NCBI RefSeq assembly: GCF_000716335.1
Contig: NZ_KL591007.1
Location: 122,558-186,557, forward strand
DNA from: Streptomyces sp. NRRL S-118
GTDB taxonomy: Bacteria > Actinomycetota > Actinomycetes > Streptomycetales > Streptomycetaceae
Direction of reading: 5' to 3'
Length of the DNA: 64,000 bases
Shown piece after piece: positions 53,768-62,807 of the stretch. The notes below the pieces were generated by a model. The model saw only the letters and a list, made by a program, of their open reading frames with translations, did not search any database and was not told the DNA's origin. The position numbers and the translations under genes are program-made. The stretch's first letter is position 1. Every line of letters starts with the position of its first letter.

Positions 53768-56700
53768 GTGCGGGGCTACGAACGCCAGGAGAGCCACCGG
53801 GCTGACGACCACCTTTCGCGGTTCGAAGCCGAGATGGACCGGCTGAAGACCGAGCGGGAGAAGGCCGTCCAGCACGCCGAGGACCTCGGTTACCAGGTCG
53901 AGGTCTTGCGCGCCAAGCTCCACGAGGCGCGCCGCACCATCGCCACCCGGCCCGCGTACGACAGCGCGGACATCGGCTACCAGGCCGAACAGCTGCTGCG
54001 CAACGCCCAGATCCAGGCCGAGCAGCTGCGGTCGGACGCCGAGCGCGAGCTGCGCGAGGCCCGTGCCCAGACGCAGCGGATCCTCCAGGAGCACGCCGAG
54101 CACCAGGCTCGGCTGCAGGCCGAGTTGCACGCGGAGGCGGTGCAGCGCCGCCAGCAGCTCGACCAGGAGCTGGCCGAGCGCCGCCAGACCGTCGAGGCGC
54201 ACGTCAACGAGAACGTGGCGTGGGCGGAGCAGCTGCGCGCCCGCACCGAGGCGCAGGCCCGCCGTCTGATGGAGGAGTCCCGCGCGGAGGCCGAGCAGGC
54301 GCTGGCCGCCGCCCGTGCGGAGGCCACCCGGCTCGCGGAGGAGGCCCGGCAGCGGCTCAGCTCGCAGACCGAGACGGCCCGCGCGGAGGCCGAGGCGATC
54401 CTGCTGCGCGCCCGCAAGGACGCCGAGCGGCTGCTGACCGCCGCGTCGACCCAGGCCGCCGAGGCCACCAGCCACGCCGAGCAGCTGCGCAGCGCCACCT
54501 CCGCCGAGTCGGAGCAGGCCCGCCAGCAGGCCACCGAGCTGAGCCGGGCTGCCGAGCAGCGGCTCCAGGAGGCGGACGAACGGCTGCGCGAGGCGCGCGC
54601 GGAGGCCGACAAGGTCGTCGCGGAGGCGCGGGAGGCGGCGGCCAAGCGGCTGTCGACCGCCGAGTCGGAGACCGAGCAGCGCACCCGTACGGCCAAGGCG
54701 GAGATCGCGCGGCTGGTCGGGGAGGCCACCAAGGAGGCGGAGGCCACCAAGGCGGAGGCCGAGCAGGCGCTCGCCGACGCCCGCGAGGTGGCGGAGAAGC
54801 TCGTCGCGGAGGCTTCCGAGAAGGCCCGTTCGAAGGCGGCCGAGGATTCCGCGGCGCAGCTCGCCAAGGCGGCCCGTACCGCCGAGGAGGTCCTGACCAA
54901 GGCGTCGGAGGACGCCAGGGAGACCACCCGCAAGGCGTCCGAGGAGGCTGAGCGGATCCGCCGCGAGGCCGAGGCGGAGGCGGACCGGCTGCGGGCCGAG
55001 GCGCACGACACGGCCGAGGAGCTCAAGGGCGCGGCCAAGGACGACACCAAGGAGTACCGCGCCAAGACGGTCGAGCTCCAGGAGGAGGCGCGCCGGCTGC
55101 GCGGCGAGGCCGAGCAGCTGCGGGCCGAGGCGATCGCCGAGGGCGAGCGCATCCGGGGCGAGGCGCGGCGCGAGGCCGTCCAGCAGATCGAGGAGGCGGC
55201 CAGGACCGCCGAGGAACTGCTGACCAAGGCCAAGGCGGACGCGGACGAGCTGCGCACGGCGGCGACCGCCGAGAGCGAGCGGGTGCGCACGGAGGCGATC
55301 GAGCGGGCGACCGGGCTGCGCAGGCAGGCCGAGGAGACGCTGGAGCGCACCCGCGCGGAGGCAGAGCAGCTGCGCACCGAGGCCGAGGAGCAGGCCGAGT
55401 CGGTGAAGGCCGCGGCCGAGCAGGCCGTCGCCGCGCTGCGCGAGGAGGCCGAGCGGGGCATCGCGGCCCGCCAGGCGGAGGCCGCCGATGAGCTGGCCCG
55501 GCTGCACTCGGAGGCGGAGGCCCGCCTCACGACCGCCGAGCAGGCGCTGGCCGAGGCGCGGGCGGAGGGCGAGCGGATCCGCCGCGAGGCGGCCGAGGAG
55601 AGCGAGCGGCAGCGCACCGAGGCCGCCGAGCGCATCCGTACGCTCCAGGCGCAGGCCGAGCAGGAGGCCGAACGGCTGCGCACCGAGGCGGCGTCGGACG
55701 CGTCGGCGACCCGCGCGGAGGCGGAGGAGAACGCGGTACGGCTCCGCACGGAGGCCGCCACGGAGGCCGAGCGGCTCCGCAGCGAGGCGCAGGAGTCCGC
55801 CGACCGGGTGCGGGCGGAGGCCCAGGCCGCGGCCGAGCGGGTCACGGCCGAGGCCGCCGAGGAGCTGGCCGCCGCGCAGGAGGAGGCCAACCGGCGCCGG
55901 CGTGAGGCGGAGGAGATCCTCGGCGCCGCGCGCGGCGAGGCCGACCAGGAGCGGCAGCGGGCGCGCGAGCAGAGCGAGGAGCTGCTGGCCTCGGCGCGCA
56001 AGCGCGTCGAGGAGGCGCAGACCGAGGCCCAGCGGCTGGTCGAGGAGGCGGACCGGCGCGCCACCGAGATGGTCGCGGCGGCCGAGCAGACGGCGCAGCA
56101 GGTGCGGGAGTCGGTCGCCGGGCTCCAGGAGCAGGCCGAGGAGGAGATCGCCGGGCTGCGGTCGGCCGCCGAGCACGCCGCGGAGCGCACGCGCACGGAG
56201 GCGCAGGAGGAGGCGGACCGGGTCCGCGCCGACGCGTACGCGGAGCGGGAGCGGGCCGCGGAGGACGCGGCCCGGGTACGCACGCGGGCGCAGGAGGAGG
56301 CGGACGCCGCGAAGGCGCTCGCCGAGCGGACGATGGCGGACGCCCTCGCCGAGTCCGAGCGGCTGAGGTCGGACAGCGCGGAGTACGCCCAGCGGATGCG
56401 TACCGAGGCGTCCGACGCGCTGGCATCGGCGGAGCAGGACGCGTCGCGGACGCGTGCGGAGGCCCGCGAGGACGCCAACCGCATCCGTTCGGAGGCCGCC
56501 GCGCAGGCGGACCGGCTGGTCGGCGAGGCGACGAGCGAGGCCGAGCGCATCACGGCCGAGGCCGCCGAGCTGCTGTCGAGCGCGGAGCAGGACGCGGTCC
56601 GGCTGCGCGGCGAGGCCGAGCAGGTCAAGGCCGACGGCGAGGCGCAGGCCGAGGAGCTGCGCGCCGCCGCCCGGGCGGACGGCGAGCGGGTGCTGGACGA

Positions 56701-57820
56701 GGCGCGCAAGGCCGCCGACAAGCGGCGCGCCGATGCCGCCGAGCAGGCGGACCAGCTCATCTCGGAGGCTTCGGGCGAGGCCGAGCGCATCGGCACCGAG
56801 GCGGCCGAGCGGGTCGAGCGGCTGCTGGCGGAGGCGACGAGCGAGGCGGAGCGGCTGCGGAGCGAGGCGGCGGACGAGGCCGAGCGGCTGCGGGCCGAGG
56901 CGAGCGAGACCGTGGGCTCCGCGCAGCAGGCCGCCGAGCGCATGCGGGCGGAGGCCGAGCGGCACCGGACGGAGACGGAGGCGGCCGCCGAGCGGATGCG
57001 CGGCGAGGCGCGGGCCGAGGCGGACCGGATGGTGGACGAGGCGCGCGAGGCGGCGGCCAAGCGCCGGGCGGACGCGGCCGAGCAGGCCGACCAGCTCATC
57101 GCGAAGGCGCAGGAGGAGGCGCTGCGGGCGACCGCCGAGGCGGAGGCGCAGGCCGACACGATGGTCGGCGCGGCCCGCAAGGAGGCCGAGCGGATCGTCA
57201 CCGAGGCGACCGTCGAGGGCAACACCCTCGTGGAGAAGGCCCGGACGGACGCGGACGACCTGCTGGTCGAGGCGCGCGGCGACGCGACCGCCATAAGGGA
57301 GCGGATGGAGGAGCTGCGTACGCGGACCGAGGCGGAGATCGAGGATCTCCACGAACGGGCGCGTCGCGAGGCGGCCGAACAGATGAAGTCCGCCGGCGAA
57401 CGGGTGGACAAGCTGGTCAAGGCCGCCACCGAGCAGCGCGCCGAGGCGGAGGCCAAGGCGAAGGAACTGTTGTCCGACGCGAATTCGGAGGCCGCGAAGG
57501 TCCGTATCTCCGCGGTGAAGAAGGCGGAGGCGCTGCTCAAGGAGGCCGAGCAGAAGAAGGCCGAGCTCACCCGTCAGGCCGAAAAGATCAAGGCGGACGC
57601 GGAGCGCGAGGCGGAGAAGATGATCTCCGACGGCAAGCGGGAGGTGGAGGTCCTGGCGCGCCGGCGCGAGGACATTCAGGCGGAGATTTCGCGCGTTCAG
57701 GACGTATTGGAGGCGCTGGAGTCGTTCGAAGCTCCGTCAGGGGGTACGAAGGACAGCGGAGTCAAGGCGGCTGCGACGGCCGGGGTTACCCGTTCGAGTA
57801 GCAAGTCATCCGACGGTTAA
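53768..57820 (+). CDS. scy: Scy, polarity-determining coiled-coil protein
   Basis: A 1350-residue protein made almost entirely of Ala/Glu/Arg-rich coiled coil. The N-terminal 60 residues (VRGYERQESHRADDHLSRFE, MDRLKTEREKAVQHAEDLGY) form a DivIVA-like heptad segment; the rest repeats EAEQLRTEAxxEAERxRAEA-type hendecad units of the 51-residue periodicity known for Scy. Scy organises the hyphal-tip polarisome with DivIVA and FilP in Streptomyces. GTG 53768 (VRGYERQ) matches the remembered S. coelicolor start; the GTG/ATG at 53738 adds ten unlike residues. Repetitive sequence makes length variation between strains likely. Confidence 0.94.
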   Translation: MRGYERQESHRADDHLSRFEAEMDRLKTEREKAVQHAEDLGYQVEVLRAKLHEARRTIATRPAYDSADIGYQAEQLLRNAQIQAEQLRSDAERELREARAQTQRILQEHAEHQARLQAELHAEAVQRRQQLDQELAERRQTVEAHVNENVAWAEQLRARTEAQARRLMEESRAEAEQALAAARAEATRLAEEARQRLSSQTETARAEAEAILLRARKDAERLLTAASTQAAEATSHAEQLRSATSAESEQARQQATELSRAAEQRLQEADERLREARAEADKVVAEAREAAAKRLSTAESETEQRTRTAKAEIARLVGEATKEAEATKAEAEQALADAREVAEKLVAEASEKARSKAAEDSAAQLAKAARTAEEVLTKASEDARETTRKASEEAERIRREAEAEADRLRAEAHDTAEELKGAAKDDTKEYRAKTVELQEEARRLRGEAEQLRAEAIAEGERIRGEARREAVQQIEEAARTAEELLTKAKADADELRTAATAESERVRTEAIERATGLRRQAEETLERTRAEAEQLRTEAEEQAESVKAAAEQAVAALREEAERGIAARQAEAADELARLHSEAEARLTTAEQALAEARAEGERIRREAAEESERQRTEAAERIRTLQAQAEQEAERLRTEAASDASATRAEAEENAVRLRTEAATEAERLRSEAQESADRVRAEAQAAAERVTAEAAEELAAAQEEANRRRREAEEILGAARGEADQERQRAREQSEELLASARKRVEEAQTEAQRLVEEADRRATEMVAAAEQTAQQVRESVAGLQEQAEEEIAGLRSAAEHAAERTRTEAQEEADRVRADAYAERERAAEDAARVRTRAQEEADAAKALAERTMADALAESERLRSDSAEYAQRMRTEASDALASAEQDASRTRAEAREDANRIRSEAAAQADRLVGEATSEAERITAEAAELLSSAEQDAVRLRGEAEQVKADGEAQAEELRAAARADGERVLDEARKAADKRRADAAEQADQLISEASGEAERIGTEAAERVERLLAEATSEAERLRSEAADEAERLRAEASETVGSAQQAAERMRAEAERHRTETEAAAERMRGEARAEADRMVDEAREAAAKRRADAAEQADQLIAKAQEEALRATAEAEAQADTMVGAARKEAERIVTEATVEGNTLVEKARTDADDLLVEARGDATAIRERMEELRTRTEAEIEDLHERARREAAEQMKSAGERVDKLVKAATEQRAEAEAKAKELLSDANSEAAKVRISAVKKAEALLKEAEQKKAELTRQAEKIKADAEREAEKMISDGKREVEVLARRREDIQAEISRVQDVLEALESFEAPSGGTKDSGVKAAATAGVTRSSSKSSDG

Positions 57821-57935
57821 GCCACTCAAAAGGCTGGACATTCTGTAGTTTGAACGGGCATCCGCTCGAAGACACGCCGCTTTGGCCCCTAGGATTCCCC
57901 CTAACACCTCACCGGTCTCATTCGACAGGAACCCC

Positions 57936-58874
57936 ATGAGCGACACTTCCTCCCCCTTCGGCTTCGAGCTCGTGCGGCGTGGTTACGACCGCGGTCAGGT
58001 GGACGACCGCATTACCAAGCTCGTCGCCGACCGTGACAGTGCTCTGGCCCGAATCACCTCTCTGGAAAAGCGCATCGAGGAGCTCCACCTCGAGACGCAG
58101 AACGCCCAGGCGCAGGTCAGCGACGCCGAGCCGTCGTACGCCGGTCTCGGTGCCCGTGTCGAGAAGATCCTCCGGCTGGCCGAGGAGGAGGCGAAGGACC
58201 TGCGCGAGGAGGCCCGGCGCGCCGCGGAGCAGCACCGCGAGCTCGCCGAGTCGGCGGCCCAGCAGGTGCGCAACGACGCCGAGTCGTTCGCCGCCGAGCG
58301 CAAGGCGAAGGCGGAGGACGAGGGCGTACGGATCGTCGAGAAGGCCCAGTCCGAGGCGAACACGCTGCGCGCCGAGGCGCAGAAGGACGCGCAGTCGAAG
58401 CGCGAGGAGGCGGACGCGCTCTTCGAGGAGACCCGCGCGAAGGCCGCGCAGGCCGCCGCCGACTTCGAGACGAACCTCGCCAAGCGGCGCGAGCAGTCGG
58501 AGCGGGACCTGGCCGCCCGTCAGGCCAAGGCGGAGAAGCGTCTCGCCGAGATCGAGCACCGGGCGGAGCAGCTGCGCCTGGAGGCCGAGAAGCTGCGCAC
58601 GGACGCGGAGCGCCGGGCCCGCCAGACGGTGGAGACCGCACAGCGCCAGGCCGAGGACATCGTGGCCGACGCGAACGCCAAGGCGGACCGTATCCGCAGC
58701 GAATCCGAGCGCGAGCTGGCGGCGCTGACGAATCGTCGCGACTCCATCAACGCGCAGCTGACCAACGTCCGCGAGATGCTGGCCACGCTGACCGGCGCGG
58801 CGGTGGCCGCGGCAGGCTCCCCCGTGGACGACGAGCCGGCCTCCCGCGGCGTCCCCGCCCAGCAGGCCCGCTGA
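57936..58874 (+). CDS. filP: FilP, intermediate-filament-like protein
   Basis: A 312-residue coiled-coil protein. The N-terminus MSDTSSPFGFELVRRGYDRG then QVDDRITKLVADRDSALARI is the FilP/DivIVA-type start; residues 60-290 are a continuous coiled coil (EEEAKDLREEARRAAEQHRE, EKRLAEIEHRAEQLRLEAEK); the C-terminus is short and disordered. FilP forms filaments below hyphal tips and gives mechanical stiffness, interacting with DivIVA and Scy. ATG 57936 has ACAGGA. TAGGAT at 57891-57896 may be a -10 of its own promoter, 115 bp after scy. Confidence 0.94.
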   Translation: MSDTSSPFGFELVRRGYDRGQVDDRITKLVADRDSALARITSLEKRIEELHLETQNAQAQVSDAEPSYAGLGARVEKILRLAEEEAKDLREEARRAAEQHRELAESAAQQVRNDAESFAAERKAKAEDEGVRIVEKAQSEANTLRAEAQKDAQSKREEADALFEETRAKAAQAAADFETNLAKRREQSERDLAARQAKAEKRLAEIEHRAEQLRLEAEKLRTDAERRARQTVETAQRQAEDIVADANAKADRIRSESERELAALTNRRDSINAQLTNVREMLATLTGAAVAAAGSPVDDEPASRGVPAQQAR

Positions 58875-58902
58875 GGCCCGCGCGGCAGTACGACTGGTGT
58901 CA

Positions 58903-58974
58903 CCGAGGGCCCTGCGGGACCCACGACGAGCGCGCCTCGCGGCGCGGTTCGCGTGGGCCCTGCGGGGCCCTCGG
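58903..58974 (+). terminator. Long hairpin terminator after filP
   Basis: A 21-nt arm (58903-58923, CCGAGGGCCCTGCGGG then ACCCA) pairs with 58954-58974 with 18 Watson-Crick pairs, two G-U and one mismatch, around a 30-nt loop. It starts 29 bases after the filP stop and precedes the ABC transporter genes. Confidence 0.78.
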
Positions 58975-59061
58975 CATACCGCCGGCCGGTCGTTCCCACG
59001 GAGGGAAGAGGGGCGTGTCATTCCGGTGGCGGCCCGCATCCCGGGCTCGTAGCGTGGACGG

Positions 59062-60000
59062 ATGATCGAGCTCGAGGGGCTGACGAAACGGTTCGGTACG
59101 AAGACGGCGGTCGACCGTCTCAGTTTCCGGGTCCGCCCCGGCTTGGTGACGGGCTTCCTGGGCCCGAACGGTGCCGGCAAGTCGACCACCATGCGGATGA
59201 TGCTCGGCCTGGACCACCCGACCAGCGGCACGGTCCTGATCGACGGCAAGCACTACCGGGACCTCGACGAGCCGCTGAAGTACATCGGCGGGCTGCTGGA
59301 GTCCCGGGCGATGCACGGGGGGCGCAGCGCGTACAACAACCTGCTCTGTCTGGCGCAGTCCAATCGCATTCCGCGGCAGCGGGTCCCCGAAGTTCTCGAT
59401 CTTGTGGGGCTGACCGCCGTCACCCGGAAGAAACCGAAAAGTTTCTCGATGGGCATGGGGCAGCGCCTGGGAATCGCCGCCGCGCTGCTGGGCGACCCGC
59501 AGGTCCTCCTCTTCGACGAACCCGTCAATGGTCTGGACCCCGAGGGAATTCACTGGATCCGCAATCTGATGAAGGCGCTGGCCGCGGAGGGCCGGACGAT
59601 CTTCGTTTCCAGTCACCTCATGAGCGAAATGGCGCTGACCGCGGATCACCTGATCGTGATCGGGCAGGGCAGGCTGCTGGCCGACACCTCGATGGCGGAA
59701 TTCATCCGGCAGAACTCCCGCAGTTATGTACGGGTGCGCTCACCGCAGCGCGAGGAGCTCCTCGACGCGCTGCACCGGGGCGGCCTGACGGTGGTCGGGA
59801 CGGAGGGCGGGGTGCTGGAGGTCGACGGCGCGACGACCGAGGAGGTCGGCGAGCTGGCGGCCCGGCACGGGGTCGCACTGCACGAGCTGAGCGCCCAGCG
59901 GGCGTCCCTGGAGGAGGCGTTCATGCAGATGACGGCGTCGGCGGTCGAGTACCACGCGCACTCCGCGAACGCCCCGCAGTGGGCCCCGAAGGAGGTCTGA
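59062..60000 (+). CDS. ABC transporter ATP-binding protein (1)
   Basis: A 312-residue ATPase of the drug/antibiotic export type. Walker A GPNGAGKSTT (36-44 region), Q-loop at GGLLESRAMHGGRS, signature FSMGMGQRLGIAA, Walker B LLFDEPVNGLDPEG and H-switch SSHLMSEMAL. A C-terminal regulatory domain of about 90 residues ends ASLEEAFMQMTASAVEYH. The permease starts four bases after its stop. The second ATPase at 62808 is closely similar, including the unusual FDEPVNGLDPEGI and MSEMALTA stretches. Confidence 0.93.
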   Translation: MIELEGLTKRFGTKTAVDRLSFRVRPGLVTGFLGPNGAGKSTTMRMMLGLDHPTSGTVLIDGKHYRDLDEPLKYIGGLLESRAMHGGRSAYNNLLCLAQSNRIPRQRVPEVLDLVGLTAVTRKKPKSFSMGMGQRLGIAAALLGDPQVLLFDEPVNGLDPEGIHWIRNLMKALAAEGRTIFVSSHLMSEMALTADHLIVIGQGRLLADTSMAEFIRQNSRSYVRVRSPQREELLDALHRGGLTVVGTEGGVLEVDGATTEEVGELAARHGVALHELSAQRASLEEAFMQMTASAVEYHAHSANAPQWAPKEV

Positions 60001-60004
60001 CGCG

Positions 60005-60784
60005 ATGGCAGCGGTTCCCGCGGTCCTGCGCTCCGAGTGGACCAAGATCCGTACGGTGTCGTCGACGGTGTGGACGCTGGCCAGCGCCCTGGTCGTCACG
60101 GTCGCGATGGGTGCGGCGCTGTCCGCGCTCGTGCGGGAGACCTTCGAGGAGATGCCGCCCATCGAACGGGCCACGTTCGACCCGACCGTCGTCAGCTTCT
60201 CCGGCATGCTGCTGGGCCAGCTGGCGATGGTGGTGTTCGGCGTCCTGGTGGTGGGCACGGAGTACAGCACCGGAATGATCCGTACGTCGCTGGCGGCGGT
60301 CCCCCAGCGGGCCACGTTCCTCTTCGGCAAGATCGCCGTCGCGGGCGTGCTGGCGCTGGTCGTGGGCCTGCTGACCAGCTTCCTGTCCTTCTTCGTCGGC
60401 CAGGCGCTGCTGGGCGAGCACCGCACGGGCATCGGTGAGGAGAACGTGCTGCGCGCGGTCGTCGGCGGCGGCCTCTACATGGGCCTGATGGCGGTGTTCT
60501 CGATGGGCGTGGCGGCGATGCTGCGTTCGACGGTGCTGTCGCTCGGCATCCTGGTGCCGTTCTTCTTCCTCATCTCGCAGATCCTGTCGGCCGTGCCGAA
60601 GGCGAAGGAGGTCGCGGAGTACTTCCCCGACCAGGCGGGCTCCACGATCATGCAGGTGGTGCCGGGCGCGCTGGGCAGCGATCCGGCGCCGTACAGCCCG
60701 TGGGGCGGGATGGGCATCATGCTGCTGTGGGTGGCGGCGGCGCTGGCCGGCGGGTACGCGGTGCTGCGGAAGCGCGACGCCTAG
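60005..60784 (+). CDS. ABC-2 type transporter permease
   Basis: A 259-residue membrane protein with six helices: VWTLASALVVTVAMGAALSA, MLLGQLAMVVFGVLVVGTEY, IAVAGVLALVVGLLTSFLSF, GGGLYMGLMAVFSMGVAAML, VLSLGILVPFFFLISQILSA and MGIMLLWVAAALAGGYAVL. LRSEWTKIRTVSSTVW at the N-terminus is typical of Streptomyces ABC-2 permeases for lipids or small molecules. ATG 60005 is four bases after the ATPase stop. Substrate unknown. Confidence 0.92.
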   Translation: MAAVPAVLRSEWTKIRTVSSTVWTLASALVVTVAMGAALSALVRETFEEMPPIERATFDPTVVSFSGMLLGQLAMVVFGVLVVGTEYSTGMIRTSLAAVPQRATFLFGKIAVAGVLALVVGLLTSFLSFFVGQALLGEHRTGIGEENVLRAVVGGGLYMGLMAVFSMGVAAMLRSTVLSLGILVPFFFLISQILSAVPKAKEVAEYFPDQAGSTIMQVVPGALGSDPAPYSPWGGMGIMLLWVAAALAGGYAVLRKRDA

Positions 60785-60852
60785 GGAGGCCCGCATGCGG
60801 GGCGCCGCCCGCACGCTGGGCGGACGGGAGGTCGCGGACACCCCCCGGGAGG

Positions 60853-60936
60853 GGCTGGGGGACCCCAGGGAGTGGCTGGGGGACCCCAGGGAGTGGCTGG
60901 GGGACCCCAGGGAGTGGCTGGGGGACCCCAGGGAGT
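60853..60936. repeat. Four identical 21-bp tandem repeats
   Basis: Four exact copies of GGCTGGGGGACCCCAGGGAG plus T run head to tail (60853, 60874, 60895, 60916). Each contains a CTGGG-GGAC-CCCAG hairpin. They lie in the 205-bp gap between the permease and the isochorismatase gene, 40-140 bp before its start. The surrounding sequence shows no gene. Confidence 0.95.
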
Positions 60937-60976
60937 GGCTGATTTAATCGGGCGGCAGCTCCGGGGCCGCCCGTTC

Positions 60977-60989
60977 GATAATCGCGCAC
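60977..60989 (+). promoter_or_regulatory. Leaderless promoter of the isochorismatase-family gene
   Basis: GATAAT (60977-60982) is a near-consensus -10 exactly seven bases before ATG 60990, predicting a leaderless mRNA. The 21-bp repeats end 40 bp upstream, so they flank the -35 side. Confidence 0.6.
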
Positions 60990-61568
60990 ATGACCGATCA
61001 TGTGGCCCCCGTGCAGGCCCTGCTTCTCGTCGATGTCCAGACGGCGTTCGTCGCCGGCGCCGAGGCCGTACCGGATGCCGCCCGGCTCCTGCGGCACTCG
61101 CGGGACCTGCTCGACCGTGCCCGGACGAGCGGCGCGCTCGTGGTGCACCTGCAGAACGACGGGCCGCGGGGCGCCGCCGACGAGCCGGGCACCCCCGGCT
61201 GGGAGCTGTTCCTGCCCGTCGAGGACCACGGACGTGAGGTCGTGGTGCGCAAGACGGAGGACGACGGTTTCGACGGCACTGCGCTCGGCGCGCTGCTGGA
61301 CCGCGCCGGGGTACGGGCCGTGGCGGTGTGCGGGGTGATGTCGGAGATGTGCGTCGCGGCGACCGCCCGCGCCGCTCTCGCGCGTGGTCACCGGGTGGTA
61401 CTGCCGCACGACGCCCACGCCACCTACGACATCCCCGCCCGGCCCGGCGTCAGCGGCGCGGTACCGGCCGTCACGGTGTCGCGGGTCGCGGAGTGGTCCC
61501 TGGGCGACGAGGTCGAGATCCCCGCGCACGCCGCCGATGTGCCGTTCGCGTCCGTCGGGCACGGATGA
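60990..61568 (+). CDS. Isochorismatase-family cysteine hydrolase
   Basis: A 192-residue hydrolase with the full catalytic triad: D15 (LLLVDVQTAF), K88 (VVVRKTEDDGFDG) and C121 (GVMSEMCVAATARAAL). The family includes isochorismatases, nicotinamidases and amidohydrolases; the substrate cannot be read from sequence. It has no aryl-carrier domain. No RBS, consistent with a leaderless mRNA. Confidence 0.88.
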   Translation: MTDHVAPVQALLLVDVQTAFVAGAEAVPDAARLLRHSRDLLDRARTSGALVVHLQNDGPRGAADEPGTPGWELFLPVEDHGREVVVRKTEDDGFDGTALGALLDRAGVRAVAVCGVMSEMCVAATARAALARGHRVVLPHDAHATYDIPARPGVSGAVPAVTVSRVAEWSLGDEVEIPAHAADVPFASVGHG

Positions 61569-61699
61569 CCGTCGCCGCGCCACCCGTCCGGGGTCGGTGT
61601 GCGGGCGTAGGGCCCGGGCAGGGCGCCGGGTGCCGCGTCGCGCCACACCCCGCACCAGCCTCTTGACGAGCGCACGCCACTGCGGCAGCGCTCGCGGAC

Positions 61700-61727
61700 C
61701 GCCCCCGCGGTGTCCGGCGCGGGGGCG
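61700..61727. terminator. Convergent-gene hairpin
   Basis: CGCCCCCGC (61700-61708) pairs with GCGGGGGCG (61719-61727) around a 10-nt loop. It sits in the 175-bp gap between the convergent hydrolase and lipoprotein genes, close to the lipoprotein stop. Confidence 0.65.
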
Positions 61728-61743
61728 TCCTCAGGCCGGGCGG

Positions 61744-62517
61744 TCAGCCCAGCTTGGCGGCCTGGGCATCGATGACGGCGGTGGGCAGGGGGTAGTCCTT
61801 GCCGCCGGCCGCCCCCAGGTTGAGAGAGGCGAAGGAGGCGAGGACGGCTCCCTTGCGCACGGCCGTGATCTTGTACGTGACCTTCCCGCCGTCGCCGTCG
61901 ACGAGGAGGTTCCAGGTGCCGGCCTCGTCGCCCCCGGAGACCTTCGCCTCGGTGATCCCCGTGACCTTCGCCGGCTGGCCCTTCAGGGTCGCGGTGAAGC
62001 CGCCGGCGCAGTCGGTCGCGGCCTTGCGCAGCGCGGCCAGGGCCTCCTCCGCACCCTTGCCCGCGTACGCCCCGAGGGCGACCTGGGTGGTGGTCAGGCG
62101 GAAGGCGGCCATGATGTCGCCGGACTCGACGGCCTCCTTGTTCTTCTCGCCCGTCTCGGTGACCCGGCGGGCCGTGGCCGTCCCGGCGGGCTCGCCCTGC
62201 GGCACGGCGCCCATCGCGCGGGCGACGGGCAGGCACTCGGTCTTGTCGGCCCGGGCCTCGCCGGCGGCGATGCTCTCCGCGGGCCCGGCCTTCCTGACCT
62301 GGTGCTGCTTCACGTCACCCTCGGCCAGGGCCATCTTCTCCAGCTCGGCGGCGGAGGGAACCTTGACGTCCGCGGCTTCCGGAGCGGCGGCGGAGGGCTT
62401 CGCCTTGTCGCCGCTGTCGCCGCCCTTGTCGGCCGAGCCGCTGCACGCGGTGGCCAGCACGGCCAGACAGACCGCGGTGGCGGCGACGGCGGTACGGCGG
62501 ACGAGGATGCTTCGCAT
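61744..62517 (-). CDS. Putative lipoprotein of unknown function
   Basis: A 257-residue protein with a lipoprotein signal: MRSILVRRTAVAATAVCLAV then the lipobox LATAC with C25. A Ser/Asp/Lys/Ala-rich linker follows, then a domain of about 180 residues with two cysteines (DKTECLPVA, ATDCAGGF) probably disulfide-bonded. It resembles actinobacterial PknH-sensor-like or LppX-type extracellular domains only loosely. ATG 62517 is used; longer frames lack a signal sequence. Confidence 0.75.
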   Translation of the reverse strand: MRSILVRRTAVAATAVCLAVLATACSGSADKGGDSGDKAKPSAAAPEAADVKVPSAAELEKMALAEGDVKQHQVRKAGPAESIAAGEARADKTECLPVARAMGAVPQGEPAGTATARRVTETGEKNKEAVESGDIMAAFRLTTTQVALGAYAGKGAEEALAALRKAATDCAGGFTATLKGQPAKVTGITEAKVSGGDEAGTWNLLVDGDGGKVTYKITAVRKGAVLASFASLNLGAAGGKDYPLPTAVIDAQAAKLG

Positions 62518-62807
62518 GACGCAACTTTCCGTAGAGGCCCGCTGCCGAGCCCGGCTTGTCGTGACTGCGCCAACCCTAGGCCCTGTCGGAGAGCCGGTGA
62601 TCACCTGCGGACAACCTGGGACGGCATCGTGACGGCGACGTGATCACCTGCTCCGTACCGGCCGGACGAGCTGGGGCGCACCCGGCGTCCCCGGGGAAGC
62701 GGGCAGCTTTTACGGCTTGGCCGGAACCGTCAAGCGCTCGATACGCTCTTACCTCCTACGGGGGCCCCTGTGCCCTGCATGACCTGACCTGTCGATGGGG
62801 CTGGAGA
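62518..62807. other. Intergenic region before the second ABC ATPase
   Basis: This 290-bp divergent gap separates the lipoprotein and the second ATPase. No gene, repeat or convincing operator is seen. A GGGGGCCCC palindrome near 62760 and the AT-richer block 62705-62755 may hold the promoters. Confidence 0.4.

Noticed and set aside
53330..57352. 1340-residue minus-strand frame opposite scy
   Set aside because: It is a Leu/Gly/Arg mirror of the repetitive coiled-coil codons, and its far end overlaps the epimerase gene; Scy is well supported.
53977..57570. 1197-residue Ser/Ala-rich minus-strand frame opposite scy
   Set aside because: Another codon shadow of the repeat; no start signal and no motif.
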